DNA of 64,000 bases from Telluribacter humicola (GTDB lineage Bacteria; Bacteroidota; Bacteroidia; Cytophagales; Spirosomataceae). The position numbers were made by a program, and so were the translations under genes. Positions 7,603 through 15,245 of the stretch are shown piece after piece; position 1 is the stretch's first letter, and each line of letters starts with the position of its first letter. Location: contig NZ_JAFIQT010000002.1 in assembly GCF_017355935.1 (NCBI RefSeq), forward strand, positions 868,001 to 932,000, in the 5' to 3' direction. A model generated the notes under the pieces. That model ran no database searches, was not told where the DNA came from, and was given only the letters and a program-made list of their open reading frames with translations.

Positions 7603-8112
7603 ATGAAGAAAATCTTAATCATCATTCTACTAATGAACAACGTAGCTACCATAGCACAGGATGCTGGGCACCTGAAAGTGTCACCTTCAAACAAAGAAAT
7701 AGTAAGGGCTTTTCTGGAAGAGGTACGTTCCGGTAAAGGGCCCGAAGGCGCTCCCTTATTTATGGCGGAGCGGGTAATCGCTCACCAGCTCAATGCTGAA
7801 AATGAAGTAGTGGTTGAGCGAACGCCGCAAAACTATGCTAACCACGTGCGGGAATTCCTGGTGATTTACGGTGCTTTCACTTTTGAGATTACCGAACTCT
7901 TAGCCGATGGGGACAAAGTATACGCCCGTTGGAAGCAGACTGGTAATCATCTAACTACACTGGATGGCTATGAGCCGACGGGTAAGCCACTGGTTGAAAT
8001 TGCCAGTGCTACGTATAGGTTAGTAGGGGGTAAGATTGTCGAATACTGGATTCAGGTAGACCGGTATGGTATGGAGGAACAGCTAAAGCGACAGGCGGTG
8101 AGCAAAAGGTGA
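7603..8112 (+). CDS. Secreted SnoaL-like / NTF2-fold protein
   Basis: A 169-residue protein with an N-terminal signal peptide (MKKILIIILLMNNVATIAQ). The rest fits the SnoaL/NTF2-like alpha+beta cone fold: an N-terminal helix (VRAFLEEVRSGKGPEGA), an ARWKQTGNH strand and a C-terminal strand region KIVEYWIQVDRYGMEEQL. This subfamily includes polyketide cyclases and many small-molecule isomerase-like proteins of unknown substrate. The start at 7603 gives a proper signal peptide; an upstream start in another frame (7536) is a shadow. It is divergent from the LysR gene, a likely regulator. Confidence 0.75.
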   Translation: MKKILIIILLMNNVATIAQDAGHLKVSPSNKEIVRAFLEEVRSGKGPEGAPLFMAERVIAHQLNAENEVVVERTPQNYANHVREFLVIYGAFTFEITELLADGDKVYARWKQTGNHLTTLDGYEPTGKPLVEIASATYRLVGGKIVEYWIQVDRYGMEEQLKRQAVSKR

Positions 8113-8196
8113 ATAGCGCTTCTTCTAACATTTAGAATTTATGGAGGTTGTAACAGGACATAGTCATGTCTGTTCCGGCAAAACGAAAGATTCAAG

Positions 8197-9585
8197 ATGG
8201 TAGCTAACTCAACGTATTCCGCCATATTTACTGCGCAGAAGCAGTTTTTTGAAAGTGGGGCCACCCGGTCTTACAGTTTCAGGAAAAAGCAGCTTAAGAA
8301 GCTCAAGCAGGCGGTAGAAGTGTATGAGGACCGCATTACGCAGGCGCTGTACGACGATCTGCACAAAGCTTCGGCCGAGGCGTACGCTACCGAAATAGGC
8401 TTTCTTCACGAGGAAATCAACTACACTCTTAATCACCTGAAGGATTGGATGCGGCCAGATAAGGTCAGGACTCCGCTGGTGGCTCAGCCTTCCAAAAGCC
8501 GGATCTATCATGACCCGCTGGGGCTCACTCTTATTATCGCGCCCTGGAACTACCCCTTTCAGCTCCTGTTTAGTCCATTGGTTGGTGCTATTGCTGGGGG
8601 GAACTGCGCCATCCTGAAACCATCCGAAGAGGTACCTCAAACGGCACTGGTTGCGGAAGCTCTCGTGAAGGAGTTCTTCCCGGAGGAGTACATTGCTGTT
8701 GTGCAGGGACAGGGTCACGTGGTGGTACCTAAACTGATGGATCATTTCGCCTTTGACCATGTATTCTTTACCGGAAGTGTACCGGTAGGTAAGATTATCA
8801 TGGCCGCGGCCGCCAAACACCTGACACCGGTTACCCTGGAGTTGGGCGGAAAGAGTCCCTGCATCATTGATGAAACCGCTGATCTGGAAAAGGCGGCCAG
8901 CCGGATTGCCTGGGGTAAATTTGTGAATGCGGGTCAGACCTGCGTGGCCCCGGATTATGTACTGGTCCATCACTCGAAAAAGGAGGAATTTGTCCAGAAC
9001 GTGGCCGAAGCCATCCGGAAGTTTTACGGTGACGATCCCTCCATAAGTCCGGATTATCCAAGGATGGTCAATAAGAAGCGCTTTGATGCGGTAGTGAAGT
9101 ACCTCAGCCAGGGCAGGATACTACTGGGTGGTCAGGCTAAGGAGGAAGAAAAGTACATCGCTCCCACTTTGCTTGATGAAGTTTCCCCGGATGATCCAAT
9201 CATGCAGGAGGAGATATTTGGCCCCGTACTACCCATATTAACCTTTGATAAGCTCCAAGAAGTCCCCGCCATCGTTGGCAAAAATCCCTACCCGCTGGCG
9301 CTATACTTCTTCAGCGATGACAACAGGAATCAGGACTACATCCTGAATACGATTCGCTTCGGAGGAGGTTGTATCAACGATGTTCTCATGCACCTGGGCA
9401 ACCCTGCTATTCCCTTTGGCGGGATTGGTACCAGTGGCTTCGGTGCCTACCATGGTAAGTACAGCTTTGACACTTTTACCCACGCCAAGGGTATTCTCAA
9501 AACCACCACGCTACTTGACATCCCGTTCCGCTATCCTCCCTATACCGAAAAGAAAGAGAAGTACATGAAGATGTTCATGAAGTAA
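8197..9585 (+). CDS. Class 3-type aldehyde dehydrogenase
   Basis: A 462-residue NAD(P)-dependent aldehyde dehydrogenase that oxidises aldehydes to carboxylates. The family residues are present: Asn118 (APWNYP), general base Glu215 (LELGGKSP) and nucleophile Cys249 (GQTCVAPDY). The absence of an N-terminal extension, the length near 460, and the C-terminal hydrophobic/basic tail are typical of the ALDH3 group, which acts on medium- and long-chain or aromatic aldehydes. It lies 84 bp after the SnoaL-like gene and may share its LysR control. Substrate unknown. Confidence 0.93.
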   Translation: MVANSTYSAIFTAQKQFFESGATRSYSFRKKQLKKLKQAVEVYEDRITQALYDDLHKASAEAYATEIGFLHEEINYTLNHLKDWMRPDKVRTPLVAQPSKSRIYHDPLGLTLIIAPWNYPFQLLFSPLVGAIAGGNCAILKPSEEVPQTALVAEALVKEFFPEEYIAVVQGQGHVVVPKLMDHFAFDHVFFTGSVPVGKIIMAAAAKHLTPVTLELGGKSPCIIDETADLEKAASRIAWGKFVNAGQTCVAPDYVLVHHSKKEEFVQNVAEAIRKFYGDDPSISPDYPRMVNKKRFDAVVKYLSQGRILLGGQAKEEEKYIAPTLLDEVSPDDPIMQEEIFGPVLPILTFDKLQEVPAIVGKNPYPLALYFFSDDNRNQDYILNTIRFGGGCINDVLMHLGNPAIPFGGIGTSGFGAYHGKYSFDTFTHAKGILKTTTLLDIPFRYPPYTEKKEKYMKMFMK

Positions 9586-9643
9586 ACAGCCCAGGCGGCT
9601 TGTTGAGGGACGTATGCCTTAAAGGTTAAAAGAGTAATTGGTG

Positions 9644-10099
9644 CTACTGAGCTTTACCCGGTACATCGGTTTGCTTGTAGTCTTCACTCTTTGGTAGGTC
9701 GAGCAGGCGGGCCACTATATCCTTAGGCGGGGTAGTTAGCTTTCTTTTGGTCAGATCCAGCCAGGCTCCATCTACGTTGACGATGGCCGCTTTTACCCCA
9801 TCGGAGCGGTACAGCTCGTGCCGGAACGACCAGCGTGAGGCATCAGGGGTAGATTGGGTCAGAGTCGTTTTGACGGAGATGGTTTCGTTCAGTACTACTT
9901 CCCGCATATAGATCAACTCCTCTCTGAACAGAATGGGACCTAGCTGAAGAGAGGTGAAGGTTTTGTGGTCAAGACCTATCTGATTCAGGATTTAAACGCG
10001 CGCGTGAGCGGCAATATCTGCATAGGCCGAATGACGCAAATGCATGTTTCCATCAATCTGAGCCCAGATGATTGTAGTTTGAAAAGTTTCTAATTCCAT
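9644..10099 (-). pseudogene. Acyl-CoA thioesterase (4HBT family) broken by in-frame TAA
   Basis: The frame starts at an ATG at 10099 and reads MELETFQTTIIWAQIDGNMH, the N-terminus of a hot-dog-fold thioesterase with its catalytic-Asp/His region. It meets a TAA at codon 36 (9992-9994), then continues in the same frame (ILNQIGLDHKTFTSL and onward) to 9644. Total length (151 codons) and the order of motifs match an intact YbgC/FadM-like thioesterase. A 90-residue open frame from the Met at 9916 lacks the active site and is unlikely to work alone. This is a nonsense mutation or a sequence error; no frame change is needed. Convergent with the aldehyde dehydrogenase. Confidence 0.75.
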
Positions 10100-10228
10100 A
10101 AGTTGATATCCTCACTCAAAACTACACGAAGTCGCCTTAACGTCCTAAGATTCTTCTGTTCATCTGCGGTCATGACTTCTGTTCAGCGTGATGATATAGG
10201 GCTATGCACTACTGGAACTTGATCCTGG

Positions 10229-11038
10229 TTAGTATACAAAGTGAAGGCGGAAAGACGCTATAGTTTTCCGGGCGGCCTCGTCGGGAGTAGGCCAGGGAAA
10301 AGCCTCCGCTGACACATAGCCGTCATACCCGATAGCCCGTAGGGCCTCCATCACAGGAGGTACCTCCGTATGTCCGGTGCCCATGGGACCGCGGTGGCTA
10401 TCGGCGTAGTGGACGTGCCCGATCAGCGACCCGGCTTCCCGGATGCTGTCGGCTAAGGAAGTTTCCTCGATGTTCATGTGAAACAAGTCGGCCAGCAGGC
10501 GGACGTTGCGACTGCCCAGGCCGTTAAGAAACCTGGCCCCCTCACCCAGACGGTTGATAAGATTGGTTTCGTAACGGTTGAGGGGCTCGTAGATCAGGGG
10601 TACTTCCTGCGATTCAGCATAGCTACCCAAGTGATTCAACCCTTGGGCCAGCCATTCCAACGCCTGCTCCCGATTGACATCCACCGGCACGTTGCCCTGC
10701 ATGGAACCTATGATGGCCGGTGCCCCGAGTTGGGCGCCGAAATGGATCATCTCCTGTATAAAGCCGGTCGCTTTTTGCCGCACATGCGGGTCTGGATCAG
10801 TAAGCGTGAGCCCTTGTAGTACCTTACCGGCTCCGGTACCCACGGCGGCAATCTGCAGCCCATACGTCATACACAGCTTGTTGATCTGCTCTGCATCGAG
10901 GGGCGACGGAGTAAATAGCTCCACGGCCGGGAAGCCCAGTTCAGCGGCTTTCTGCATACTGGTTTCCAGGTCGTCCCAGTAGATCCAGGGGCCTTTCCGG
11001 ATCTGGGGGACCAGTGCAATGGTTACGGCAGGTTTCAT
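10229..11038 (-). CDS. Sugar phosphate isomerase/epimerase-like TIM-barrel protein
   Basis: A 269-residue member of the xylose-isomerase-like TIM-barrel family (AP endonuclease 2 superfamily), cytoplasmic with no signal peptide. Typical segments are an N-terminal strand plus SMQKAAELGFPAVELFTP, a metal-binding Glu in LIYEPLNRYETN, His in ADLFHMNIEE, and HVHYADSHRGPMGTGHTEVP near the C-terminus. These resemble ketose 3-epimerases and hydroxypyruvate isomerases. It is the last gene of the leftward sugar operon, 6 bp after the alcohol dehydrogenase. The exact sugar substrate cannot be read from sequence. Confidence 0.8.
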   Translation of the reverse strand: MKPAVTIALVPQIRKGPWIYWDDLETSMQKAAELGFPAVELFTPSPLDAEQINKLCMTYGLQIAAVGTGAGKVLQGLTLTDPDPHVRQKATGFIQEMIHFGAQLGAPAIIGSMQGNVPVDVNREQALEWLAQGLNHLGSYAESQEVPLIYEPLNRYETNLINRLGEGARFLNGLGSRNVRLLADLFHMNIEETSLADSIREAGSLIGHVHYADSHRGPMGTGHTEVPPVMEALRAIGYDGYVSAEAFPWPTPDEAARKTIASFRLHFVY

Positions 11039-11044
11039 ATAGGG

Positions 11045-12076
11045 TTAATTTTCCTGGAGGTCTAACATCATTTTGATAATCGGGCCGGGCTGTGCCGACC
11101 ACTCTGCCAGAGCCGCTCCGGCCTCATCCAGCGTGACCGTTCGGCTGATCACCTCACTGACCGGGAATTTTCCCGCTTCCAGGTACTGGATTACCTCTGG
11201 GAATTCGCCCAGGCAGTTGCGAGAGCCCAATATTTCTATTTCTTTTCGAACGAAAGTACCCGTAGCATACTCCACCGGCTGCTTGGCGTACCCGATGTAC
11301 ACCACCCGGCCGGTATAGGCCACGGCGTCCACGGCGGCCCTGTAGGTAGCGGCCTGTCCCACCGCCTCAATGATGACATCCGGGCCATCACCACCGGTTA
11401 GGTTACGAAGTTCGGTCTGCAGGTCGGAGGTAGAGGCATTAATTGTATGATGAGCTCCTGCCTTGCGGGCAATGGTCAGCTTGTCGTCGTCAATATCTAT
11501 GGCAATCACGGTCGCTCCTTTATAGGCCGACGCAGCCAGCGCCCCCATGCCTACAATACCACAACCCATCACGGCTACCGTATCATCGGCCGTAACGCGC
11601 CCCCGGTTAGCTGCGTGAAAGCCTACTGTCAGGGGTTCCACCAGTGCCAGCTCCCGCAGGCTTAGTTTGTCAGAAGAGTGCAGTTTGTGCCAGGGAACTG
11701 TGATGTAGTGCGTCATGGCTCCCGGACGACGTACCCCCATGGTCTTATTGTCCTGGCAGGCGTTGGTGCGGCCTTTGCGGCACGATAGACACACGCCGCA
11801 GTTTTGATAAGGATTGACCGTGACCCTGAGGCCCGGCTGGAAGTCGGAAGGTACACCCGGTCCCACCGCCTCGATGGTAGCCCCGATCTCGTGACCCAGT
11901 ATGTTGGGGTACTCCTGCAATTCGAACAGTCCCCGGTACCCGTTCAGGTCGCCTCCGCAGAAGCCCACCTGGCTTACCCGGAGCAAGGCTTCTCCTTCGC
12001 CCGGAACGGGTACCTCTATGGTTCTTACTTCGGTCAGGCCGGGCTCAACCAGTACAAATGCCTGCTGTTGGTTCAT
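11045..12076 (-). CDS. Zinc-dependent alcohol (polyol/sugar acid) dehydrogenase
   Basis: A 343-residue medium-chain dehydrogenase. The catalytic zinc region is FCGGDLNGYRG and GHEIGATIEAVG; the structural zinc cysteines are in NCGVCLSCRKGRTNAC; the Rossmann nucleotide motif is VMGCGIVGMGALA. It resembles sorbitol/threonine-type dehydrogenases that oxidise secondary alcohols of sugars or sugar acids with NAD(P). It sits between the aldo/keto reductase (13 bp) and the isomerase (6 bp), so a role in the same sugar pathway is likely. Substrate is inferred only from this context. Confidence 0.88.
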   Translation of the reverse strand: MNQQQAFVLVEPGLTEVRTIEVPVPGEGEALLRVSQVGFCGGDLNGYRGLFELQEYPNILGHEIGATIEAVGPGVPSDFQPGLRVTVNPYQNCGVCLSCRKGRTNACQDNKTMGVRRPGAMTHYITVPWHKLHSSDKLSLRELALVEPLTVGFHAANRGRVTADDTVAVMGCGIVGMGALAASAYKGATVIAIDIDDDKLTIARKAGAHHTINASTSDLQTELRNLTGGDGPDVIIEAVGQAATYRAAVDAVAYTGRVVYIGYAKQPVEYATGTFVRKEIEILGSRNCLGEFPEVIQYLEAGKFPVSEVISRTVTLDEAGAALAEWSAQPGPIIKMMLDLQEN

Positions 12077-12089
12077 ATCAGGGTAGGGA

Positions 12090-13025
12090 TTAGGAGAGGT
12101 TGTTTTCGGGCTTGCCCTCGTACCACATTTGATTTTTGACGGGAGCGATCGTTCCCATTAGTGCTTCCAGTAACCCATCTGGAATCCTAAAATCCAGAAC
12201 CCGGAGGTTTTGGGCTACATAGTCGGGTTCGGCCATTCCCACAATCGTGGTGGCGATGCTGGGGTGGTCAAGGGCATAGCGCAAGGCTACATCGCTCAGA
12301 GCTACACCGTGTTCCCGACACAGCTCCAGCAGCCGGGGACGGATGGCCTTCACCGCCGGAGGCGACTGTTGCCAGGCCGGAACGGGCGCGTCGGACAGGA
12401 TGCGCTGCATGAGCGGAGCCGCGTTGAGCAGCCCAAAGCCCCGCTGCCGCGACAGGGGCACCAGTTCGTCGTTGATCTGGTCGTTGAGCAGGGTGTAGTG
12501 CCCCCACGATAGTACCGTATCCACCTCCACCAGACAGGCAATGTCGGCCAGGTAGCGTACCGGCAGGCCCGAAAAGCCCACGTAGCGGGCTTTGCCCTGC
12601 TCCTTCACCCGCAGGGCGGCCGGTATGGCTTCGTTGAGTACTTGCTCCCGGTCGCCAAACTCAATATCGTGTACCTGGTAGAGGTCTACGTAGTCGGTCT
12701 GCAGGCGCGCCAGTGATTCATCAATACTGCTCAGTACCCTTTTGGCCGAAAAATCAAAGCTACCGTCCCCGTAGCGGCAGCACTTGGTAGCCAGGTACAC
12801 GTCCTTTCGCTTACCTTTCAGAGCTTTGCCGAGGCGGGTTTCGGCCAGGGTATCACCGTAGAAGGGGGCTACATCAAAGAAATTGATGCCCCCATCCAGG
12901 GCGGTATGCACGGCGCGGGCGCCTTCGTGCTCGTCGGTCGTGCCGAATACATCTCCGAGGGGAGAGGCCCCATACCCCAGGATTGATACCCGCATGTCCG
13001 TTTGGCCCAACTGTCTGTATTCCAT
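12090..13025 (-). CDS. Aldo/keto reductase, L-fucose/L-galactose dehydrogenase-like
   Basis: A 311-residue aldo/keto reductase with the (beta/alpha)8 fold. The N-terminal MEYRQLGQTDMRVSILGYGA, the catalytic Asp/Tyr in FFDVAPFYGDTLAETRLG, the Lys strand VYLATKC and the YQVHDIEFGD strand match the subgroup containing L-galactose dehydrogenase and D-threo-aldose (L-fucose) 1-dehydrogenase. Those enzymes oxidise aldoses to lactones. Adjacent to a 6-deoxy-sugar-type mutarotase gene, which supports that activity. Cytoplasmic; second intact gene of the operon. Substrate assignment is inference. Confidence 0.85.
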   Translation of the reverse strand: MEYRQLGQTDMRVSILGYGASPLGDVFGTTDEHEGARAVHTALDGGINFFDVAPFYGDTLAETRLGKALKGKRKDVYLATKCCRYGDGSFDFSAKRVLSSIDESLARLQTDYVDLYQVHDIEFGDREQVLNEAIPAALRVKEQGKARYVGFSGLPVRYLADIACLVEVDTVLSWGHYTLLNDQINDELVPLSRQRGFGLLNAAPLMQRILSDAPVPAWQQSPPAVKAIRPRLLELCREHGVALSDVALRYALDHPSIATTIVGMAEPDYVAQNLRVLDFRIPDGLLEALMGTIAPVKNQMWYEGKPENNLS

Positions 13026-13056
13026 AGTATCGGTTCGTCGTTAGAATATTCTATGC

Positions 13057-13404
13057 TTAGGATTCCTGTGCGGGAAACTGAAATACCCGCTCCATCAGGA
13101 CCCACTTCTCACCCTCTTTGGCGCCGGGTACCGGCTTCTGAAATTGCCACATCAGCTCTTCCCATTCCTTAGATATGGGATGCTGATGGACCTGCTCCAT
13201 GCGTTCAAAGCTGAACGTATCTTCCACATCAATGATCATAAACATCCGGGTACCGAAGCGATAGATTTCCATACTCACAACTCCAGACTCCCTCAGTAGG
13301 GTTTGCAGCTCCGGCCAGTGGTTTTCGGGAGCGTGGTGCCAGATGTACTTTTCAATCAGAGCGGGATCATCCACCAGATCCAGGGCGCGGCAGTAGCGTT
13401 TCAT
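13057..13404 (-). CDS. L-rhamnose mutarotase-type sugar mutarotase
   Basis: A 115-residue protein of the RhaM/FucU-like L-rhamnose mutarotase family (dimeric ferredoxin-like fold), which interconverts alpha and beta anomers. Family hallmarks are LDLVDDPALIEKYIWHH, the HHAPENHWPEL active-site region, and the GTRMFMIIDVED strand. Length (family about 105-115) is complete. It is 12 bp downstream of the broken DeoR gene and upstream of the aldose dehydrogenase. It would supply the correct anomer to that enzyme. L-fucose or L-rhamnose are the best guesses. Confidence 0.88.
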   Translation of the reverse strand: MKRYCRALDLVDDPALIEKYIWHHAPENHWPELQTLLRESGVVSMEIYRFGTRMFMIIDVEDTFSFERMEQVHQHPISKEWEELMWQFQKPVPGAKEGEKWVLMERVFQFPAQES

Positions 13405-13416
13405 AAGGGTTGTATA

Positions 13417-14205
13417 TCAGGATTCATTGGTTTGTATAATATCCAGTCCCTGGCTCCTCAGGCTGTCGATCAGGTCGGCCTGACCGGAGTGCATATTGGT
13501 AATCAGCAGGTCCATTTCGTTGATCCCGCACAGACGGCACAGGCTCTTTCGACCAAACTTGCTGTGGTCGGCCAACAGGACACGGGTTTCACACTGGTCC
13601 ATAATGGCCCGCTGCGTCTCTACAACCAGTTGGCTCGAATTAGTAGCCCCTTCGGTCTCAATACCCCCGACCGACAGAAACGCCCAGCGGGCATGGTACT
13701 CCCGGATGTTCCTGATGGCCTGCGGCCCTACCAGCATTCCTGCTTCGGGGTAGATCAGCCCCCCTGTCAGCAGTACCTCGGCTCCGTACTTGCTCTGGCG
13801 TTCCAGGTCTATCTGGCTGGCGATAAGGATTGAGTTGGTAATGACGGTTACCGGCCGGTTAGCCAAGTACCTTGCCATGTGATATGTAGTGGTACCGCCG
13901 TCAATAATCACCACGTCGCCATCCTCGACGAGAGAGGCGGCCTTCGCGGCAATCTTTTTCTTTTCGTCGGCAAATAGCGTTTCACGAAGCTAGGCTGGTT
14001 GCCCCGCCGGATCGCTAGCCTCCTCTTGCCTTCGCGAGATACCTCCCCAGGTGCGGCTGACGGCTCCTTTCTCCATGAGCAGTCCAAAATCACGGCGGAT
14101 GGTGGCCGGTGAGGTACCAAACAGTTCACAAGCCTGTGCGACCGATAGATCGCCGTGCTCCCGGACGTATCGGGTAATCTCGTGAAGACGTTGGCGCTGG
14201 GTCAT
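13417..14205 (-). pseudogene. DeoR-family sugar-operon regulator with in-frame TAG
   Basis: The first part (ATG at 14205) has the DeoR winged HTH: LSVAQACELFGTSPATIRRD then GAVSRTWGG. A TAG at 13990-13992 (codon 72) interrupts it. The same frame continues as LRETLFADEKKKIAAKAASL, then DGDVVIIDGGTTT, the phosphosugar-sensing domain, to a normal end at 13417. Only one codon is wrong, in the linker at a place where the family often has an aromatic residue. A separate restart at the Met at 13914 would give a sensor domain without the HTH. Without readthrough the operon would have no intact local repressor. Confidence 0.78.
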
Positions 14206-14352
14206 GGGTAGGCTACGTTTTTAACTACTTGTATAAATTAGTACTTAAATATCTATATGAGGCATCGAAGTAGCTAAATATACTCATAGTAGGCTCAAAT
14301 TCTGAACACATTTATTGGTTCGATCATAATATGATTGAATTGATACATAAAA

Positions 14353-14397
14353 TCCGGGTTGGCAGAAGCAAGAATGCTTCTGCCAACCCGGAAAGTA
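14353..14397 (-). terminator. Terminator of the Nudix regulator gene
   Basis: An 18-bp perfect stem (14353-14370 with 14375-14392) and an AGAA tetraloop. Read leftward it is followed by TTTTATG. It lies 31 bp after the stop of the Nudix regulator gene. Confidence 0.85.
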
Positions 14398-14423
14398 AAG
14401 ATGTTCTTATCAGGATAAACTAG

Positions 14424-15245
14424 TTACGATCTTTGGAAGCGATACAGGTAAGGAGCCTTATTGGCCGCACCTGTGAACTTCTTCTCCAGACGCTCCAGCA
14501 CGTTCAGGTCCAGGATCTTCTTTTGGAAGTTATTTCGGGCAAAGGGTTTGTCATAGATAGCCTCATACAGCTCCTGCACCTCCTTCATCGTAAATGTCTC
14601 GGGAAGCAGGTTAAAGGCAATCAGTTTCTCGTCCAGGTTGAGCCGTAAGGTATCCAGGGCTCTGGCTACGATCTCATGATGATCCATGATCATATCCGGT
14701 AGATGCTTGATGTCATACCAATCAATGGATTCATCTATATTATTCTTCTGAGGTGTGACTTTATTAATATCCACCAGAGCGTAGTAGCCAATGGAGATGA
14801 AGCGCCGGGTAAACCATTCAAATTCCTGATTGTTAAACCGCTCAGCTCCCAAATCTCCCTGATTCAGCTCTACGAGTCTTTCCAAAAATTGTCTGCTGGA
14901 ACGCCCTGTTTCACCAAATACCCGAAACTGCTCCAGATAGATATCTTTAAAACCGGTTCGGCCTTCCAGTATTCGACGGGCGGCCTCATCTATACTCTCA
15001 TTCTGGTAGATAAATCCACTAGGCAGCGCCCAAAAGTCCCCTTTGAATATAAGCTTAGGTACCAGTACTTTGAGTTGCTTATTTTGGTAGCCAAATATAA
15101 CGCAATCAATAGAAAGCTGCTGAATATAGTTTTGCTCACTGGGGTTATGCATGGGAAGCTGGTTTTCCGGTAAAGAGACAGGATTCAAAGATAAATATCC
15201 TGACTCCTTATCGGTATGGGTGATCCGCGTTTTTGTGGTATACAT
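14424..15245 (-). CDS. Nudix-domain transcriptional regulator (NrtR/AraR-like)
   Basis: A 273-residue fusion typical of Bacteroidetes sugar regulators. It has an N-terminal Nudix-like domain (about 40-185; SIDCVIFGYQNKQLKVLVPK, then WALPSGFIYQNESIDEAARR, a degenerate Nudix box) and a C-terminal winged HTH (about 205-273; FTMKEVQELYEAIYDKPFAR, NNFQKKILDL, APYLYRFQRS). The Nudix box lacks the standard REUXEE residues, so it probably binds a sugar rather than hydrolysing. The ATG at 15245 directly abuts the glucuronidase stop codon; a start at 15152 (MHNPSEQNYIQQL) would better match family N-termini. It probably represses the upstream beta-glucuronidase gene. Confidence 0.85.
   Translation of the reverse strand: MYTTKTRITHTDKESGYLSLNPVSLPENQLPMHNPSEQNYIQQLSIDCVIFGYQNKQLKVLVPKLIFKGDFWALPSGFIYQNESIDEAARRILEGRTGFKDIYLEQFRVFGETGRSSRQFLERLVELNQGDLGAERFNNQEFEWFTRRFISIGYYALVDINKVTPQKNNIDESIDWYDIKHLPDMIMDHHEIVARALDTLRLNLDEKLIAFNLLPETFTMKEVQELYEAIYDKPFARNNFQKKILDLNVLERLEKKFTGAANKAPYLYRFQRS

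Noticed and set aside
8209-8973. A 254-codon leftward frame opposite the aldehyde dehydrogenase
   Set aside because: Entirely inside a clear enzyme gene; composition has no protein-like motif.
9644-14205. TAG or TAA recoded as sense codons
   Set aside because: Many intact genes in the window end normally with TAA, TAG and TGA (for example TAG after 45760-46002), so a changed code is unlikely.
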